Of a stretch of DNA of 64,000 nucleotides, positions 51,315 to 61,008 are shown piece by piece (within the stretch, counting starts at the first letter, position 1; every line of letters starts with the position of its first letter). Both the position numbers and the translations under genes were made by a program. The DNA comes from Streptomyces sp. NBC_01381. GTDB taxonomy: Bacteria; Actinomycetota; Actinomycetes; Streptomycetales; Streptomycetaceae. The notes under the pieces are model-generated. The model did not search any database. It had not been told where the DNA came from and saw only the letters and a list, made by a program, of their open reading frames with translations. The stretch is taken from NCBI RefSeq assembly GCF_026340305.1, contig NZ_JAPEPI010000001.1, forward strand, positions 2,852,001 to 2,916,000. Reading direction: 5' to 3'.

Positions 51315-52760
51315 ATGACGGAACGACCTCCGCAGCGCACGCCCAACCGCCAGCTAGCCGCGCTCATCTCAGAAGCCGGCTTCTCCAACGCGGGGCTCGC
51401 GCGCCGCGTCGATCAGCTGGGGCTCGAGCACGGTCTCGATCTGCGGTACGACAAGACATCGGTGACCCGCTGGCTGCGCGGGCAGCAGCCGCGAGGCACC
51501 ACGCCCGCGCTGATCGCCGAGGTCTTCACCCGGCGGCTCGGCCGGCGCCTGTCTGCCCAGGACCTGGGGCTCGACGCGTGCGCGCCGGTGTACGCAGGGC
51601 TGGAGTTCGCGGCAACGCCCGAGGAGGCCATCGACATCGTCGGCGGGCTCTGGCGCAAGGACTCCGGGAGCCATGCCGAGCTGCGGAAGATCGCGTTCAC
51701 CCCGGCCGGGCTCGTCGTACCGAGCAGAGACTGGCTGATCGGCCGCGCCGACGACCGGGTGGGCCGCGGCGACCACGGCCCCGGCGGCGTCCGCGTGCCC
51801 TCGCAAGGGCGTCCGGCCATACCGCGCCAGCGCAAGGAACCCGAGCGAGGCGTCGGGGCGAAGGTGAGCAGCGGTGACATCGCCGCCCTGCGCTCCGTCG
51901 GCGAGCTCTTCCGCGCGCTCGACCACGCGTACGGCGGCGGGCACGCCCGGCAGGCGCTCGTGCGCTATCTGGAGCACGAGGCCGAGCCGATGCTGCGCGG
52001 CAGCTACGGCGAGCAGGCCGGGCGGCGGCTCTTCGCGGCCGCCGCCGACCTGACCCGGCTCGCGGGCTGGACGTCGTACGACATCGCGGCGCACGGCCTG
52101 GCCCAGCGGTACTACGTCCAGGCGCTGCGCCTCTCGCAGGCGGCGGGGGACCGGGCGTACGGCAGTTATGTCCTGGTCACGATGAGCCGCCAGGCCGTCT
52201 ACCTCGGGCACGGGCGCGAGGCGGTCCAGCTGGCGCGGGTGGCGCAGCAGGGCGTCGGCTCCGCGGCGCCGCCCGTCGTGCAGGCCCTGCTGCACTCCGT
52301 GGAGGCGCGCGGGCACGGCGTCCTCGGGGAGGTGCGGGCGTGCACGGCGTCGATGGTGCGGGCCGAGCGTGCGCTCGAAGCCGCGCGGCCCGGTGACGAG
52401 GTCCCCTACTGGGCGCGGTTCTTCGACGAGGCTCAGCTCGCCGACGAGTTCGGCCACTGCCACCGGGACCTCCAGCAGTACCGGGTGGCCGCCCAGCACG
52501 CGGAGCGCTCGCTCCAGCTGCGGCCCGCCGGCTATGCCCGCAGCCGGCTCTTCTGCCGGGTGGTGCTCGCCTCCGCGCGCCTCGCCCTCGGCGAGCTGGA
52601 GCAGGCCTGCCAGCTCGGCGCGGAGGCGGCACAGGCCGCGGGCGAGATGCGGAGCGTCCGTGCGGTCGAGTACGTACGGGACTTCGAGCGGCGCCTCGAG
52701 CCGTACCGGGACGCGGCGCCGGTGCGGGGGTACCGGGACAAGGTGGCGGCGCTGGGCTGA
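51315..52760 (+). CDS. NsdA-like regulator (helix-turn-helix plus TPR region)
   Basis: This 481-residue protein has an N-terminal helix-turn-helix-like domain ([40 protein letters not shown]) and a long helical C-terminal half (about residues 195-470) with tetratricopeptide-type pairs ([40 protein letters not shown]). The combination is that of the Streptomyces NsdA family, whose founding member represses sporulation and antibiotic synthesis. It is divergent from lipB with a 220-base region between. Assignment to the family is good; targets are unknown. Confidence 0.85.
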   Translation: MTERPPQRTPNRQLAALISEAGFSNAGLARRVDQLGLEHGLDLRYDKTSVTRWLRGQQPRGTTPALIAEVFTRRLGRRLSAQDLGLDACAPVYAGLEFAATPEEAIDIVGGLWRKDSGSHAELRKIAFTPAGLVVPSRDWLIGRADDRVGRGDHGPGGVRVPSQGRPAIPRQRKEPERGVGAKVSSGDIAALRSVGELFRALDHAYGGGHARQALVRYLEHEAEPMLRGSYGEQAGRRLFAAAADLTRLAGWTSYDIAAHGLAQRYYVQALRLSQAAGDRAYGSYVLVTMSRQAVYLGHGREAVQLARVAQQGVGSAAPPVVQALLHSVEARGHGVLGEVRACTASMVRAERALEAARPGDEVPYWARFFDEAQLADEFGHCHRDLQQYRVAAQHAERSLQLRPAGYARSRLFCRVVLASARLALGELEQACQLGAEAAQAAGEMRSVRAVEYVRDFERRLEPYRDAAPVRGYRDKVAALG

Positions 52761-52775
52761 GGTCCGGCGGTGCGA

Positions 52776-52812
52776 TGTAAGGGGCGGGGCACCTGGTGCC
52801 CCGCCCCTTACA
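52776..52812. terminator. Perfect 17-bp hairpin between convergent NsdA-like and GH20 genes
   Basis: TGTAAGGGGCGGGGCAC and its exact complement enclose a 3-base loop, 15 bases past one stop and 17 before the other, so it should terminate both transcripts. Confidence 0.85.
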
Positions 52813-52829
52813 CGTCGCTCCGTAGCGCG

Positions 52830-55043
52830 CTATTTCAGGTTCGCGACCGCCTCCGGAGTCAACGCCTCGTCCCACGTGGTCAGTTCGTCGAGGTCGCCGC
52901 GCAGGCTCGCGGTCTCCGTGCCGATGGACCGCAGCGGCAACGGGATCGACGCCGCGACCGACCCGACCCGCTCCCCGTCGGCGTACAGAGTGGTCTGGCT
53001 CGGAGTCGTCACCCAGGTCAGCCGTGTCCAGCGGTCGAGCGGGAGCGTGTAGTCGAAGCTGTGGTCCGCCGAGCCGTACCGCGTGAAGCCGACCTTGCCC
53101 GTGCCGTGCTGCATCAGCTTCAGGGCGCCCGCCTTGGAGCTGAGGAGTACCTGGTCGGCGGTCCTGGCCGAGGGGCGGACCTGGACCGACACCGTCCAGG
53201 GCTCGGCGACGTCGAGGCCGCCGAAGCCCACGCCGTCCCGGTCGGAGTCGAAGCGCCAGGCCTGACCGCGCACGCCGTCCACAGGCGTCGGGTTGTTGAT
53301 GATGTAGGAGGTGCCGGGCAGGGCGCCCGCCGTGTCCTCGGCGAAGATCGTGTTGCCGGGGCTTCCCGCGTACGTCCAGCCGCTCGGGTACGCGGCGTCG
53401 TCGAAGGTCCAGTGGTGGCTCGGCCGTCCCTCGACGCGCGGCGGAACCGGCGCGGGGGTGGTGCCCGGAGGGTCGCCGATCAGGGCGGCGCGGGCCCTGA
53501 AGCCGGCGAGGGTGTCCGGTGTCGCGGACTTGTTCCAGGCGCGGTCGGCGAGGATCGCGCGGGCGCCCGCCATGCTCTTCTCGAAGTAGCCGTCGTCGGC
53601 CCAGAAGTTGTAGTCCGCCCAGTTGGTGAGGCCGGAGCCGAGCATGTCGGGGTCGGTGTTCGGGGCCCAGCTGTCGTACATCCAGGGCTCGTCCGGGTAG
53701 AGGTGGTGGTAGTTGTTCGGGGTGTCGTAGAAGGGGCCGATGGCGATCTCGTCGTGGCCGGGGATGGCGGGCTCGGCGCCGGTGCCCTCCCAGGTGAGGA
53801 AGACGACGGGGCCGTGCACTTTCTGCTGGGGCGCGGTGAGGTGCTCGGAGCCGTTGTAGACGGCGGTGCGCTTGCCGTGCGAAGCGACCACGTCGTCCAG
53901 GGTGTTGATGTAGCGGTTGAGCAGGTCGCCGAGCGTGGAGACGTCGGGCGCCGACGCGAGGTAGTCCTTCACACGCGGGCATTCGGCCAGCTGCCCGGGC
54001 ACTTCCTCCGCGCCGATCGAGAAGAGCGGCGCGTCGAACCAGCCCGCGAACTCGTCGACGATCTCCTTCGACTTCGCGATCGCCTCGTCGCTGGTCATGT
54101 CGATGATCCAGTCGGGCGTGAGGTGTGAGTGCGTGTGTGCGCCCGTGCAGGCGTTCGCGCCGGATCCGAAGCCGATGCCGAAGGCCTCGCTGATCACGGT
54201 GGCATGGCCGGGGAGTTCGAGGCCGGGCATCAGCTGGACGTGGTGGCGGGCCGCGAACGACTTCAGGTGCTCGATGTCGGCGCGGCTGTAGCTGTGCTCC
54301 GGGCCGGCGAGGCCAGGGAACTTGGGGCTGTAGAGGCGGAAGCCCTCGGACTCGGAGAGGTGCAGGAAGAGGGTGTTGAGCTTCTGGTCGCCCATCCTGC
54401 GGATCAGGTTCTCCAGGTAGGAGATCTTCCAGTACTTGCGGCCCGCGTCGAGGTGGACCATGCGGACGGCCTGTGCGGGGCGGTCGGTGGAGCGGGCGCG
54501 GGGGACCTCGCGGTGGTCCTCCGTGTCGGTGGCGCGCAGGAGTTGGAGAAGGGTGCGCGTGCCGTAGTACAGGCCGTGGGTGGACGCGGCCCTGATACGG
54601 ATCGGGCCCGCGCTGTCGAAGGTGTAGCCCTCGGCGCCGAGTTGGCCGTCGGCGGTGAGGCCGAGCGTGATGTCGCCGTCTGCGGGGCGTCCCGTGTCGT
54701 CGCTGATGCGCGGCGTGATGCCCGTGACCTGCTTGATCTCCGTACGGAGCTGGGTGGCGAGCCCGCGTACGGACTGCCGTGCGGGGCCCGGCAGTTCACT
54801 GCGTCCCGAGGGGAGCGCGGTGGTGGAGCCGGCCCGCGGGTCGATCAGGATGCGGGTGCGCTCGGTGAGCTTCGTACGGCCGTCGAGCGCGGTCCAGTCG
54901 GTGGGGCGGGGGACCACGGAGGGGGCGTTCGGGGCCGCGGTCGTGTCCGGAGCCGCTGCCGTGTCGGCGTGGGCGGTTGGCAAAGCTAGACCTCCCATGA
55001 ATAGGCCGAGGATGAGCGATATCACCGGCATGGTGCGACGCAC
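52830..55043 (-). CDS. Secreted GH20 hexosaminidase-like protein with C-terminal LamG domain
   Basis: This 737-residue protein has a Sec signal (VISLILGLFMGGLALPTAHA), a GH20b N-terminal domain (about residues 40-175) and a GH20 barrel (about 180-520: AVRMVHLDAGRKYW, LNTLFLHLSESEGFRL, LMPGLELPGHA, LFSIGAEEVPG, FLTWEG, MYDSWAP). A concanavalin-like LamG domain (about 545-737) follows, for carbohydrate binding. The catalytic pair normally reads Asp-Glu (GGDE or GADE); here it is Glu346-Glu347, so activity may be altered. Start GTG 55043 follows GGAGG. It probably acts on chitin-derived or wall-derived amino sugars. Confidence 0.88.
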   Translation of the reverse strand: MRRTMPVISLILGLFMGGLALPTAHADTAAAPDTTAAPNAPSVVPRPTDWTALDGRTKLTERTRILIDPRAGSTTALPSGRSELPGPARQSVRGLATQLRTEIKQVTGITPRISDDTGRPADGDITLGLTADGQLGAEGYTFDSAGPIRIRAASTHGLYYGTRTLLQLLRATDTEDHREVPRARSTDRPAQAVRMVHLDAGRKYWKISYLENLIRRMGDQKLNTLFLHLSESEGFRLYSPKFPGLAGPEHSYSRADIEHLKSFAARHHVQLMPGLELPGHATVISEAFGIGFGSGANACTGAHTHSHLTPDWIIDMTSDEAIAKSKEIVDEFAGWFDAPLFSIGAEEVPGQLAECPRVKDYLASAPDVSTLGDLLNRYINTLDDVVASHGKRTAVYNGSEHLTAPQQKVHGPVVFLTWEGTGAEPAIPGHDEIAIGPFYDTPNNYHHLYPDEPWMYDSWAPNTDPDMLGSGLTNWADYNFWADDGYFEKSMAGARAILADRAWNKSATPDTLAGFRARAALIGDPPGTTPAPVPPRVEGRPSHHWTFDDAAYPSGWTYAGSPGNTIFAEDTAGALPGTSYIINNPTPVDGVRGQAWRFDSDRDGVGFGGLDVAEPWTVSVQVRPSARTADQVLLSSKAGALKLMQHGTGKVGFTRYGSADHSFDYTLPLDRWTRLTWVTTPSQTTLYADGERVGSVAASIPLPLRSIGTETASLRGDLDELTTWDEALTPEAVANLK

Positions 55044-55123
55044 GTGAGCCTCCCGCGGCTTGACGATCCGGTGGGACCGTAGCCGGGCGATACCGGTGTG
55101 GCAAGGGGAGTTGCAGGGAAGAG

Positions 55124-55155
55124 GGAAGCCCCCGCGTGGGGGCGCGGGGGCTTCC
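55124..55155 (-). terminator. FAD oxidoreductase terminator
   Basis: GGAAGCCCCCGCG and CGCGGGGGCTTCC form a perfect 13-bp stem with a 6-base loop, 48 bases past the oxidoreductase stop. Confidence 0.75.
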
Positions 55156-55202
55156 GGGGGATTGGTCTAGAGGTCGGATGGATGGGGAGTCGACTCAAGA
55201 CG

Positions 55203-56543
55203 TCAGGCCGCGAGCGGCAGCGGACCCGTCCCGTACGTGGGGTGCACGCCGAAGTCCGCGAGCGCCGCACGCGCGGCACGGCGCCCCGAGTACAGGGCGC
55301 CTTGCACCGTGCTGGTGTCCCGGTGGTCCCCGCACACGTAGAGCCCCGAGAGCAGCCGCACCGGGCGGCGCAGGTCGTGCGGGGGCGGCATCGCGGGCAC
55401 GGCCTCGTGGGTGTGGTGGACGGCGAGCGGCTCCCAGCGGGCCGTCGACGTGCCGTAGAGGTCGGCGAGATGGGCGAGGACGGCCCGCTCGTCGGGCGGC
55501 GGGCCGAGGACCGTCGAGGAGATGAGGGCGCGGCCCGCGGGCGCGCGCGAGGGGTCGACGTGGCTGATGACGGCCGTGTGCGCGACCGGACCCGAACGGT
55601 CGGCGTCGAGCAGCAGCGCGGGCTCGGCGAGCGGCGGCTCGGGAGCGGCGTGGTGCAGGACGGTCACCGGGTGGAAGGACGGCACCCGCAGGCCGGGCAG
55701 GAGCTCGGCGGCGGCGCGGGCGTCAGTGGCGAGCAGGACGGCGCGGCAGGGCAGTTCGCCCTGGTCCGCCGTCGTGACCGAGGTGGTGGACACGTCGGTG
55801 ACGCGTACGCCGGTGCGCACCGTCCCCGGCGGCAGCGCGGCCGCCAGGAGCTCGGGGACCACTTCGGCGCCGCCCTCCGGCAGGCACAGCCGGCCGCGCG
55901 CGTACGAGTGCAGGGCGAGGTCCGCGCACCGGCTCGACGTGGTCAGATCCGGGTCGCACAGGAGCGCCGAGAGCAGCGGGCGCAGGAAGCCGTTGATGGT
56001 GCGTGACGGCAGGCCGCGGGCGAAGAGGGCGTCCGCCGCGGGGAGTTCGGGGCGCGCGAGGATGCGCTCCACGGGCGTTGCCGCGAGCCTGGCGAGCGCC
56101 GCGGCGAGGCGGGCCTGGTCGAGGGCGCTGCCGAGCGGGGCGGCGCGGGGCGTGGTCCTCGCGGCCCGCGGAACCCGGGGGGCGCTCGCTAGGGCGCGCG
56201 CCGCCGTGAGTGCGCCCCTTGCGCCCCGTGCGCTCGTGGGCTCGACGGCGCGGTGGTGTCGGCCGTCGCTGTGCACCAGGATGCCGGGGGCGAAGGGCCG
56301 CAGCACGAGGGCGCCGAGCGCCGGTGTGTGACGCAGTTCGGGATACGACGTGGTGAGCAGCTGGCCGATCCTGTCGAGCCGGAACCCGTCGACCTTCTCC
56401 GTGGACATTCGCCCGCCGACGTAAGGGGCGGCCTCCAGGACAACGGTCGTTACACCGGCGCTGGTCAGCTGGTGGGCGGCCGCCAGTCCCGCGACCCCCG
56501 CTCCCACGACGACGACATCCGCTTGGTGCGCAGGCTCTAGCAC
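55203..56543 (-). CDS. FAD-dependent amine-oxidase/desaturase-like oxidoreductase
   Basis: This 446-residue flavoprotein has the N-terminal FAD motif VVVVGAGVAGLAAAHQLTSA, followed by VLEAAPYVGGRMSTEKVDGF, and a C-terminal LYVCGDHRDTSTVQGALYSG loop that contacts FAD. This is the pattern of the protoporphyrinogen-oxidase/phytoene-desaturase superfamily. Members oxidise amines, carotenoids or porphyrins; no carotenoid or haem genes are adjacent. Start GTG 56543 follows GGGGAGGGG. It could have an early role in lipid or pigment modification, but the substrate is unknown. Confidence 0.85.
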   Translation of the reverse strand: MLEPAHQADVVVVGAGVAGLAAAHQLTSAGVTTVVLEAAPYVGGRMSTEKVDGFRLDRIGQLLTTSYPELRHTPALGALVLRPFAPGILVHSDGRHHRAVEPTSARGARGALTAARALASAPRVPRAARTTPRAAPLGSALDQARLAAALARLAATPVERILARPELPAADALFARGLPSRTINGFLRPLLSALLCDPDLTTSSRCADLALHSYARGRLCLPEGGAEVVPELLAAALPPGTVRTGVRVTDVSTTSVTTADQGELPCRAVLLATDARAAAELLPGLRVPSFHPVTVLHHAAPEPPLAEPALLLDADRSGPVAHTAVISHVDPSRAPAGRALISSTVLGPPPDERAVLAHLADLYGTSTARWEPLAVHHTHEAVPAMPPPHDLRRPVRLLSGLYVCGDHRDTSTVQGALYSGRRAARAALADFGVHPTYGTGPLPLAA

Positions 56544-56707
56544 GTGCCCCTCCCCGAGGTTGCGCGGCTGCTGGGGACGTCATGCCCTCAACAGGGCTCC
56601 GGAATACCCGAGTTCCGCACGAGGGTAGGAGCCGGACCGGTCAACGGCAGTCGCGCATCGACCGGGCACGGTCGCACGACGGTCGCACGGCGATCAGGGG
56701 CGTGCCG

Positions 56708-57655
56708 TCATTTCTGCAGTGCCGCGCGGAGCGTCTCCTCGATGCCTGGGAACGCGAACGAGAATCCGGACTCCAGGAGCCGGGTCGGCAGCACCCGCTG
56801 GCTGCCGAGGACGTCGCCGGCCATCTCGCCGAGCACGATCCGCAGCGCGGGCTCCGGAGCCGTGAAAAGCGTGGGCCGGTGCAGCACCCGCCCCATCGCG
56901 GCCGTCACCTCACGGTTGGTGAGCGGATCGGGCGCCGTCAGGTTGAACGGCCCCGACAGGTCGTCCCGGTCCAGGAGGTGGCGCAGCGCGGCGACCTCGT
57001 CGTGCAGCGAGATGAAGCTCCAGTACTGGCGGCCGTTGCCCAGGCGTCCGCCGAGCCCGGCCTTGAAGAGCGGGAACATCCGCCCCCAGGCCCCGCCCTC
57101 GCGCGCCACCACCAGGCCGTTGCGCGCGATGACCGTGCGGATGCCCGCGTCCTGCGCGGCGGCCGCGGCCCCCTCCCACTCCACGCACAGCGACGCCAGG
57201 AAGCCCTCTCCATGAGGTGCGCTCTCGTCCACCGCGCGCTGACCGGTGTCTCCGTAGTACCCCATCGCACTGGCGGACAGGAACACCCGCGGCGGCTCGT
57301 CGAGCGCGGCAGCGGCGGCGGCGAGCGTCGCGGTGCCCAGCACCCTGCTGTCACGGAGCTCCCGCTTGTACGCGTCCGTCCAGCGGTGGTCGCCGATCCC
57401 GGCCCCCGCGAGATTGACCATGGCGTCGCAGCCCGCGAGCCCCGCCGTGTCGACGTACCCCTCCTTGGGATCCCAGCGCACCTCGTCCTTCTTAAGAGGT
57501 GCCCGCCGCACGAGCCGCACCACCTCATGTCCGTCGTCGGCGAGGGCGCGCGTCAGCGCCGTCCCGATGAGGCCGGACGCACCGGTCACCGCGATGCGCA
57601 GCCGTCGCGCTGACGGCGCCGGCGGCGCTGATTTCCTGGGCTCGGTGGGCTCCAT
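56708..57655 (-). CDS. TIGR01777/YfcH-family NAD-dependent epimerase
   Basis: This 315-residue SDR-fold protein has the nucleotide motif IAVTGASGLIGTALTRAL, VNLAGAGIGDHRW, LSASAMGYYGDTG (the family's variant active-site region), LCVEWEGAA and FISLHDEVAALRHLL. These are diagnostic of the TIGR01777 group, widespread in bacteria and also related to plant SulA-like proteins. The catalytic Tyr of classical SDRs is replaced, so an enzymatic role is uncertain. It starts at ATG 57655 and is divergent from a GNAT gene. Confidence 0.9.
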   Translation of the reverse strand: MEPTEPRKSAPPAPSARRLRIAVTGASGLIGTALTRALADDGHEVVRLVRRAPLKKDEVRWDPKEGYVDTAGLAGCDAMVNLAGAGIGDHRWTDAYKRELRDSRVLGTATLAAAAAALDEPPRVFLSASAMGYYGDTGQRAVDESAPHGEGFLASLCVEWEGAAAAAQDAGIRTVIARNGLVVAREGGAWGRMFPLFKAGLGGRLGNGRQYWSFISLHDEVAALRHLLDRDDLSGPFNLTAPDPLTNREVTAAMGRVLHRPTLFTAPEPALRIVLGEMAGDVLGSQRVLPTRLLESGFSFAFPGIEETLRAALQK

Positions 57656-57717
57656 GGAGCCATCCTGCCGTGAAATCGCTCCTGTGGGCCTCAGGGGGCG
57701 GCCGTACAGTGGCGCTC

Positions 57718-58206
57718 ATGCCGGATACGCACATACGCACCGCTCTGCCGGACGACGAAGAAGCCCTCGGCCGTATCGACCGTGCCACCTGGTCCACGCT
57801 GCACGCGGTGCAGCCGGCGCCCCAGCCGCCCCATCCGCCCTTCTTCAACGAGCGCTTCGGCCCGCACGACCATCTGGTCGCCGAACTGCACGGCGAGGTC
57901 GTCGGGTACATCAGGCTCGGCTATCCCACGCCCCTGCTCGCCCACGCCCACGTACGCCAGATCCTGGGTTTCGCCGTCGCCGACGAGGCGCGCGGCAAGG
58001 GGATAGGGCGTGGCCTGGTCAGGGCCGCGGTGGAGGAGGCCCGACGGCAGGGCGCGCGCCGCATCACGCTGCGGGTCCTCGGCCACAACGCTCCGGCCAG
58101 GACGCTCTACGAGTCCGAGGGGTTCGTGGTCGAGGGAGTGCTGCCGGGCGAGTTCTTCCTGGACGGTGCCTACGTGGACGACGTGCTGATGGGCCGCTCC
58201 CTCTGA
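57718..58206 (+). CDS. GNAT-family N-acetyltransferase (RimI-like)
   Basis: This 162-residue protein has a full GNAT core: VGYIRLGY strand, ILGFAVADEARGKGIGRGLV with the acetyl-CoA loop R-G-K-G-I-G, and LRVLGHNAPARTLYESEGF. ATG 57718 is the first start consistent with the fold. The substrate is unknown; the divergent TIGR01777 gene shares its promoter region. Confidence 0.88.
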   Translation: MPDTHIRTALPDDEEALGRIDRATWSTLHAVQPAPQPPHPPFFNERFGPHDHLVAELHGEVVGYIRLGYPTPLLAHAHVRQILGFAVADEARGKGIGRGLVRAAVEEARRQGARRITLRVLGHNAPARTLYESEGFVVEGVLPGEFFLDGAYVDDVLMGRSL

Positions 58207-58317
58207 GGCACCGCTCCCTCTGACTCACCGGAGACCGGCCCCCTGAAGGACCGGCCCGGCGTGCGGTCCCCACGCGCGCGTAGGAGCGTGAAGACGTACC
58301 CCGGAAGGAGCGAACCG

Positions 58318-59418
58318 ATGATCAGGGCCGCGGCCAGTCGTCGGGACCGAGAGGAGCCGAGCCGGCTGCGCGAAGCACCGCGGCCCCGCTGGGTGCGCGG
58401 GGCTCCGCCGCTGCTCCTCGCCGCGATCTGCGTGATCCAGCTGGCCACCCCGGAGGCGGTCGACCTCAGCTTCCTGCTCGCGGCCGTCCCGCCGATGGCG
58501 GCGCTGTCGTACGGCGCGTCCGCCACGGCCCTCTTCGGCGGCAGCGTGATCATCCTGCTCTCCTTGCCGAGCTTCGGTCTCGGCCGCCCCGGGGAGAGCG
58601 ATCTGCTGACCGTCACCTTCGCGGCGCTGCTCAGCATCGTGTTCGCCTGGGTGCGCAGCCGCCGCGACGCCCAGCTGGTGACCGTCCGCACCGTCGCGGA
58701 GGCCGCCCAGTTCGCCGTCCTTCCGCCGCTGCCGGAACGCGTGGGCCCGGTGCGCTGCGCAGGCCTCTACCGCGCGGCACAGGGCGGGACTCTGGTGGGC
58801 GGCGATCTCTTCGACGTACGCAAGGGGCCGTGCGGCGTACGGGCGCTGGTCGGCGATGTGCAGGGGCACGGTCTGGAGGCCGTGGGCACGGTCGCCGCGC
58901 TGCTCGGCGCCTTCAGGGAGGCGGTGCTCGACCAGCCCGACCTTGAGGGGGTGGCCGGACGGCTCGACCGCCGTCTCGTGGTCGACGCCGAGCAGGCCGA
59001 ACACGCCGAACTCTTCGCCACCGCCGTGCTCCTGGAGTTCCGCGACGACGCCGCGGAGGTGCGGCTCGTCTCCTGCGGTCACCCGCCGCCGCTGCTGCTG
59101 CGCGGCGGCACCGTGGAGGAGCTCGATGTGGCACCGGGGCCCCCGCTGGGCCTGGGGATCGCCGGTGTCGCCGCGCCCGAGGAAGTGAGCGTGGCGCTGA
59201 AGCCCGGCGACCGGCTCCTTGCGGTCACCGACGGGGTGACCGAGGCGCGGGACGCGTCCGGGGCCTTCTATCCGCTGGCCGAGCGCCTCTCGTCCTTCCC
59301 CATCGAGGTGTGGGACAACCCGGCGGTCCTGACGTCCGCGGTCTGGCGGGACCTCGTGCGGTTCTCCGGCGGGGTCGGGGACGACGTGGCGCTGCTGGCG
59401 TTCGCGGTGGAGGTCTAG
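58318..59418 (+). CDS. Membrane PP2C-type (SpoIIE-like) serine phosphatase
   Basis: This 366-residue protein has three to four N-terminal membrane helices (about residues 30-115) and a cytoplasmic SpoIIE/PP2C domain (about 140-366) with the metal-binding motifs GGDLFDV, VGDVQGHGLEA and TDGVTEA and a final DDVALLAF. Such enzymes dephosphorylate anti-sigma-factor antagonists in partner-switching pathways. No anti-sigma gene is adjacent. Start ATG 58318 has AAGGAG ahead. Its TAG overlaps the stop of the convergent TetR gene in CTAG (59415-59418). Confidence 0.9.
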   Translation: MIRAAASRRDREEPSRLREAPRPRWVRGAPPLLLAAICVIQLATPEAVDLSFLLAAVPPMAALSYGASATALFGGSVIILLSLPSFGLGRPGESDLLTVTFAALLSIVFAWVRSRRDAQLVTVRTVAEAAQFAVLPPLPERVGPVRCAGLYRAAQGGTLVGGDLFDVRKGPCGVRALVGDVQGHGLEAVGTVAALLGAFREAVLDQPDLEGVAGRLDRRLVVDAEQAEHAELFATAVLLEFRDDAAEVRLVSCGHPPPLLLRGGTVEELDVAPGPPLGLGIAGVAAPEEVSVALKPGDRLLAVTDGVTEARDASGAFYPLAERLSSFPIEVWDNPAVLTSAVWRDLVRFSGGVGDDVALLAFAVEV

Positions 59419-60077
59419 GCCCCCGGGCCCCGAGGAGCGGCGAGGAGCCGCAGGCCGCCCGTCAGCTCCCGCAGGCAGTGCACCGCGAGGGCGGCGGGGG
59501 AGCCGGGGCCTTCGGCGGGCGCGTCCGTGGCGGCCCAGGTCTCCAGGGCCAGGCGGACGGCGTCCGTGGCGGCGGCCGCCGCCAGGCGCACGTCCAGCGG
59601 GTCGGCGTCGCCGCCGGCGAGCCCGGCGATCACGGGGACCAGCTGCTCCTCGGACTCCTGGTTCACGCGGTACCAGACGGCACGCAGCGCCGGATCGTCC
59701 TGCGCGGCGCGCAGCAGGCCCCGCGTCCACTCCAGGGACTCGACCGCGCGGTCGTCCGCTGCGGTGAGCGCGTCGGCGATGGACCGCTCAAGGGCCGTCG
59801 CCACTCCGGCGGCCGGATCGAGCGCGGCCAGATGGGTGCGCCACTGCGCGCCGCCGCCCGCGAGGAGCGGGCCGACCGCGTCCTGCTTGTTGCGGAAGTA
59901 CCGGTAGAAGGTGCGCAGCGCCACCCCGGCCCGGCCCGCGATCTCCTCGGCCGTGGTGCCGTCCGGGCCGCGCTCGGCGAAGAGTTCGGCGGCGGCGCGG
60001 GCGATGTCGAGCTGCGTGGCCGCTTTGCGGCGCTCGGTCAGCGACGGTTGCGATGGCTGCGTCGGTTGGGTGCTCAC
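59415..60077 (-). CDS. TetR-family transcriptional regulator
   Basis: This 220-residue regulator has the TetR helix-turn-helix (TTAEEIAGRAGVALRTFYRY, about residues 39-58) followed by FRNKQD, and a divergent ligand domain. Start GTG 60077. It is divergent from two SDR genes and is the likely repressor of that unit through the dyad at 60122-60139. Confidence 0.88.
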   Translation of the reverse strand: MSTQPTQPSQPSLTERRKAATQLDIARAAAELFAERGPDGTTAEEIAGRAGVALRTFYRYFRNKQDAVGPLLAGGGAQWRTHLAALDPAAGVATALERSIADALTAADDRAVESLEWTRGLLRAAQDDPALRAVWYRVNQESEEQLVPVIAGLAGGDADPLDVRLAAAAATDAVRLALETWAATDAPAEGPGSPAALAVHCLRELTGGLRLLAAPRGPGA

Positions 60078-60121
60078 GCCCGCAGCCTACGCGCGGACAT
60101 CACCCTGATACATGAATTGTC

Positions 60122-60139
60122 GGCATGGCAAAACATGCC
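60122..60139. promoter_or_regulatory. Candidate TetR operator (GGCATG-n6-CATGCC)
   Basis: A perfect 6-bp dyad with a 6-base centre, extended by GTC on the left and GAC on the right, lies 45 bases upstream of the TetR start and 84 bases upstream of the SDR start, the usual place for an autoregulatory TetR site. Confidence 0.5.
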
Positions 60140-60222
60140 AGACGGGCGTACATTGAATTGAGACCGGGAGGGCCGGATCCATCGACGGACCGGGGAGCCC
60201 GGAGCTGATCGGAGGCAATTTC

Positions 60223-61008
60223 ATGAACCGCTACGAAGGCCGTCGCGCACTCATCACCGGCGGCGGCTCGGGCATCGGCCAGGCCACCGTCCTGCGGATC
60301 CTGGAGGAGGGCGGCATGGTCGTGGCCGCCGACGTCAGCGAGGCCGGCCTGAAGGACACCGTCGAGAAGGCGGGCGCGTCGGCCGACCGGCTCACCACCC
60401 TCGTCGTCGACATCTCCGACGAGAGCTCGGTGCGCGAGGGCGTCGCCGCGGCGGTCACCGCGCTCGGCGGCCTCGACGTCCTGGTGAACGCGGCGGGCGT
60501 GCTCCGCTCCTCGCACACCCACGAGACCAGCCTGGAATCCTTCAACCGCGTCATCCAGGTCAACCTGGTCGGTACGTTCCTGGTGATCCGCGAGGCGATA
60601 CCGGCACTGCTGCAGGGCGACGGCGCGGCCGTCGTCAACTTCAGCTCCACGTCCGCGATGTTCGCCCACCCGTACATGGCGGCGTACGCGGCGAGCAAGG
60701 GCGGCATCCAGTCCATGACGCACGCGCTCGCCAGTGAGTACGGCAAGCAGGGCATCCGCTTCACCGCCGTCCAGCCCGGCTCCATCTCCAGCGGCATGAC
60801 CGACGGCAGCGGCGCCAGCAGGCAGAGCGTGGGCCCCGGGCTGCCCGAGGACGCGGACATGAGCCTGTTCATGAAGCTCGCCCCGGCCATCGGCCAGGGC
60901 TTCGCGGGACCGGAGTCCGTGGCCTCCGTGGTCGCGATGCTCGGCTCCGAGGACGGCAAGTTCATCACCGGCACCGAGGTCCGCATCGACGGCGGCACCC
61001 ACTTCTGA
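60223..61008 (+). CDS. Short-chain dehydrogenase/reductase
   Basis: This 261-residue classical SDR has TGGGSGIGQATVLRI (NAD(P) binding), the NAAG motif in VNAAGVL, the catalytic Ser in VNFSSTSAMF, and Tyr/Lys in YAASKGG. Start ATG 60223 follows AGG. A second SDR gene follows at 61060, so this is a two-gene operon divergent from TetR. The substrate is unknown; the final codons are duplicated in the intergenic DNA. Confidence 0.92.
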   Translation: MNRYEGRRALITGGGSGIGQATVLRILEEGGMVVAADVSEAGLKDTVEKAGASADRLTTLVVDISDESSVREGVAAAVTALGGLDVLVNAAGVLRSSHTHETSLESFNRVIQVNLVGTFLVIREAIPALLQGDGAAVVNFSSTSAMFAHPYMAAYAASKGGIQSMTHALASEYGKQGIRFTAVQPGSISSGMTDGSGASRQSVGPGLPEDADMSLFMKLAPAIGQGFAGPESVASVVAMLGSEDGKFITGTEVRIDGGTHF

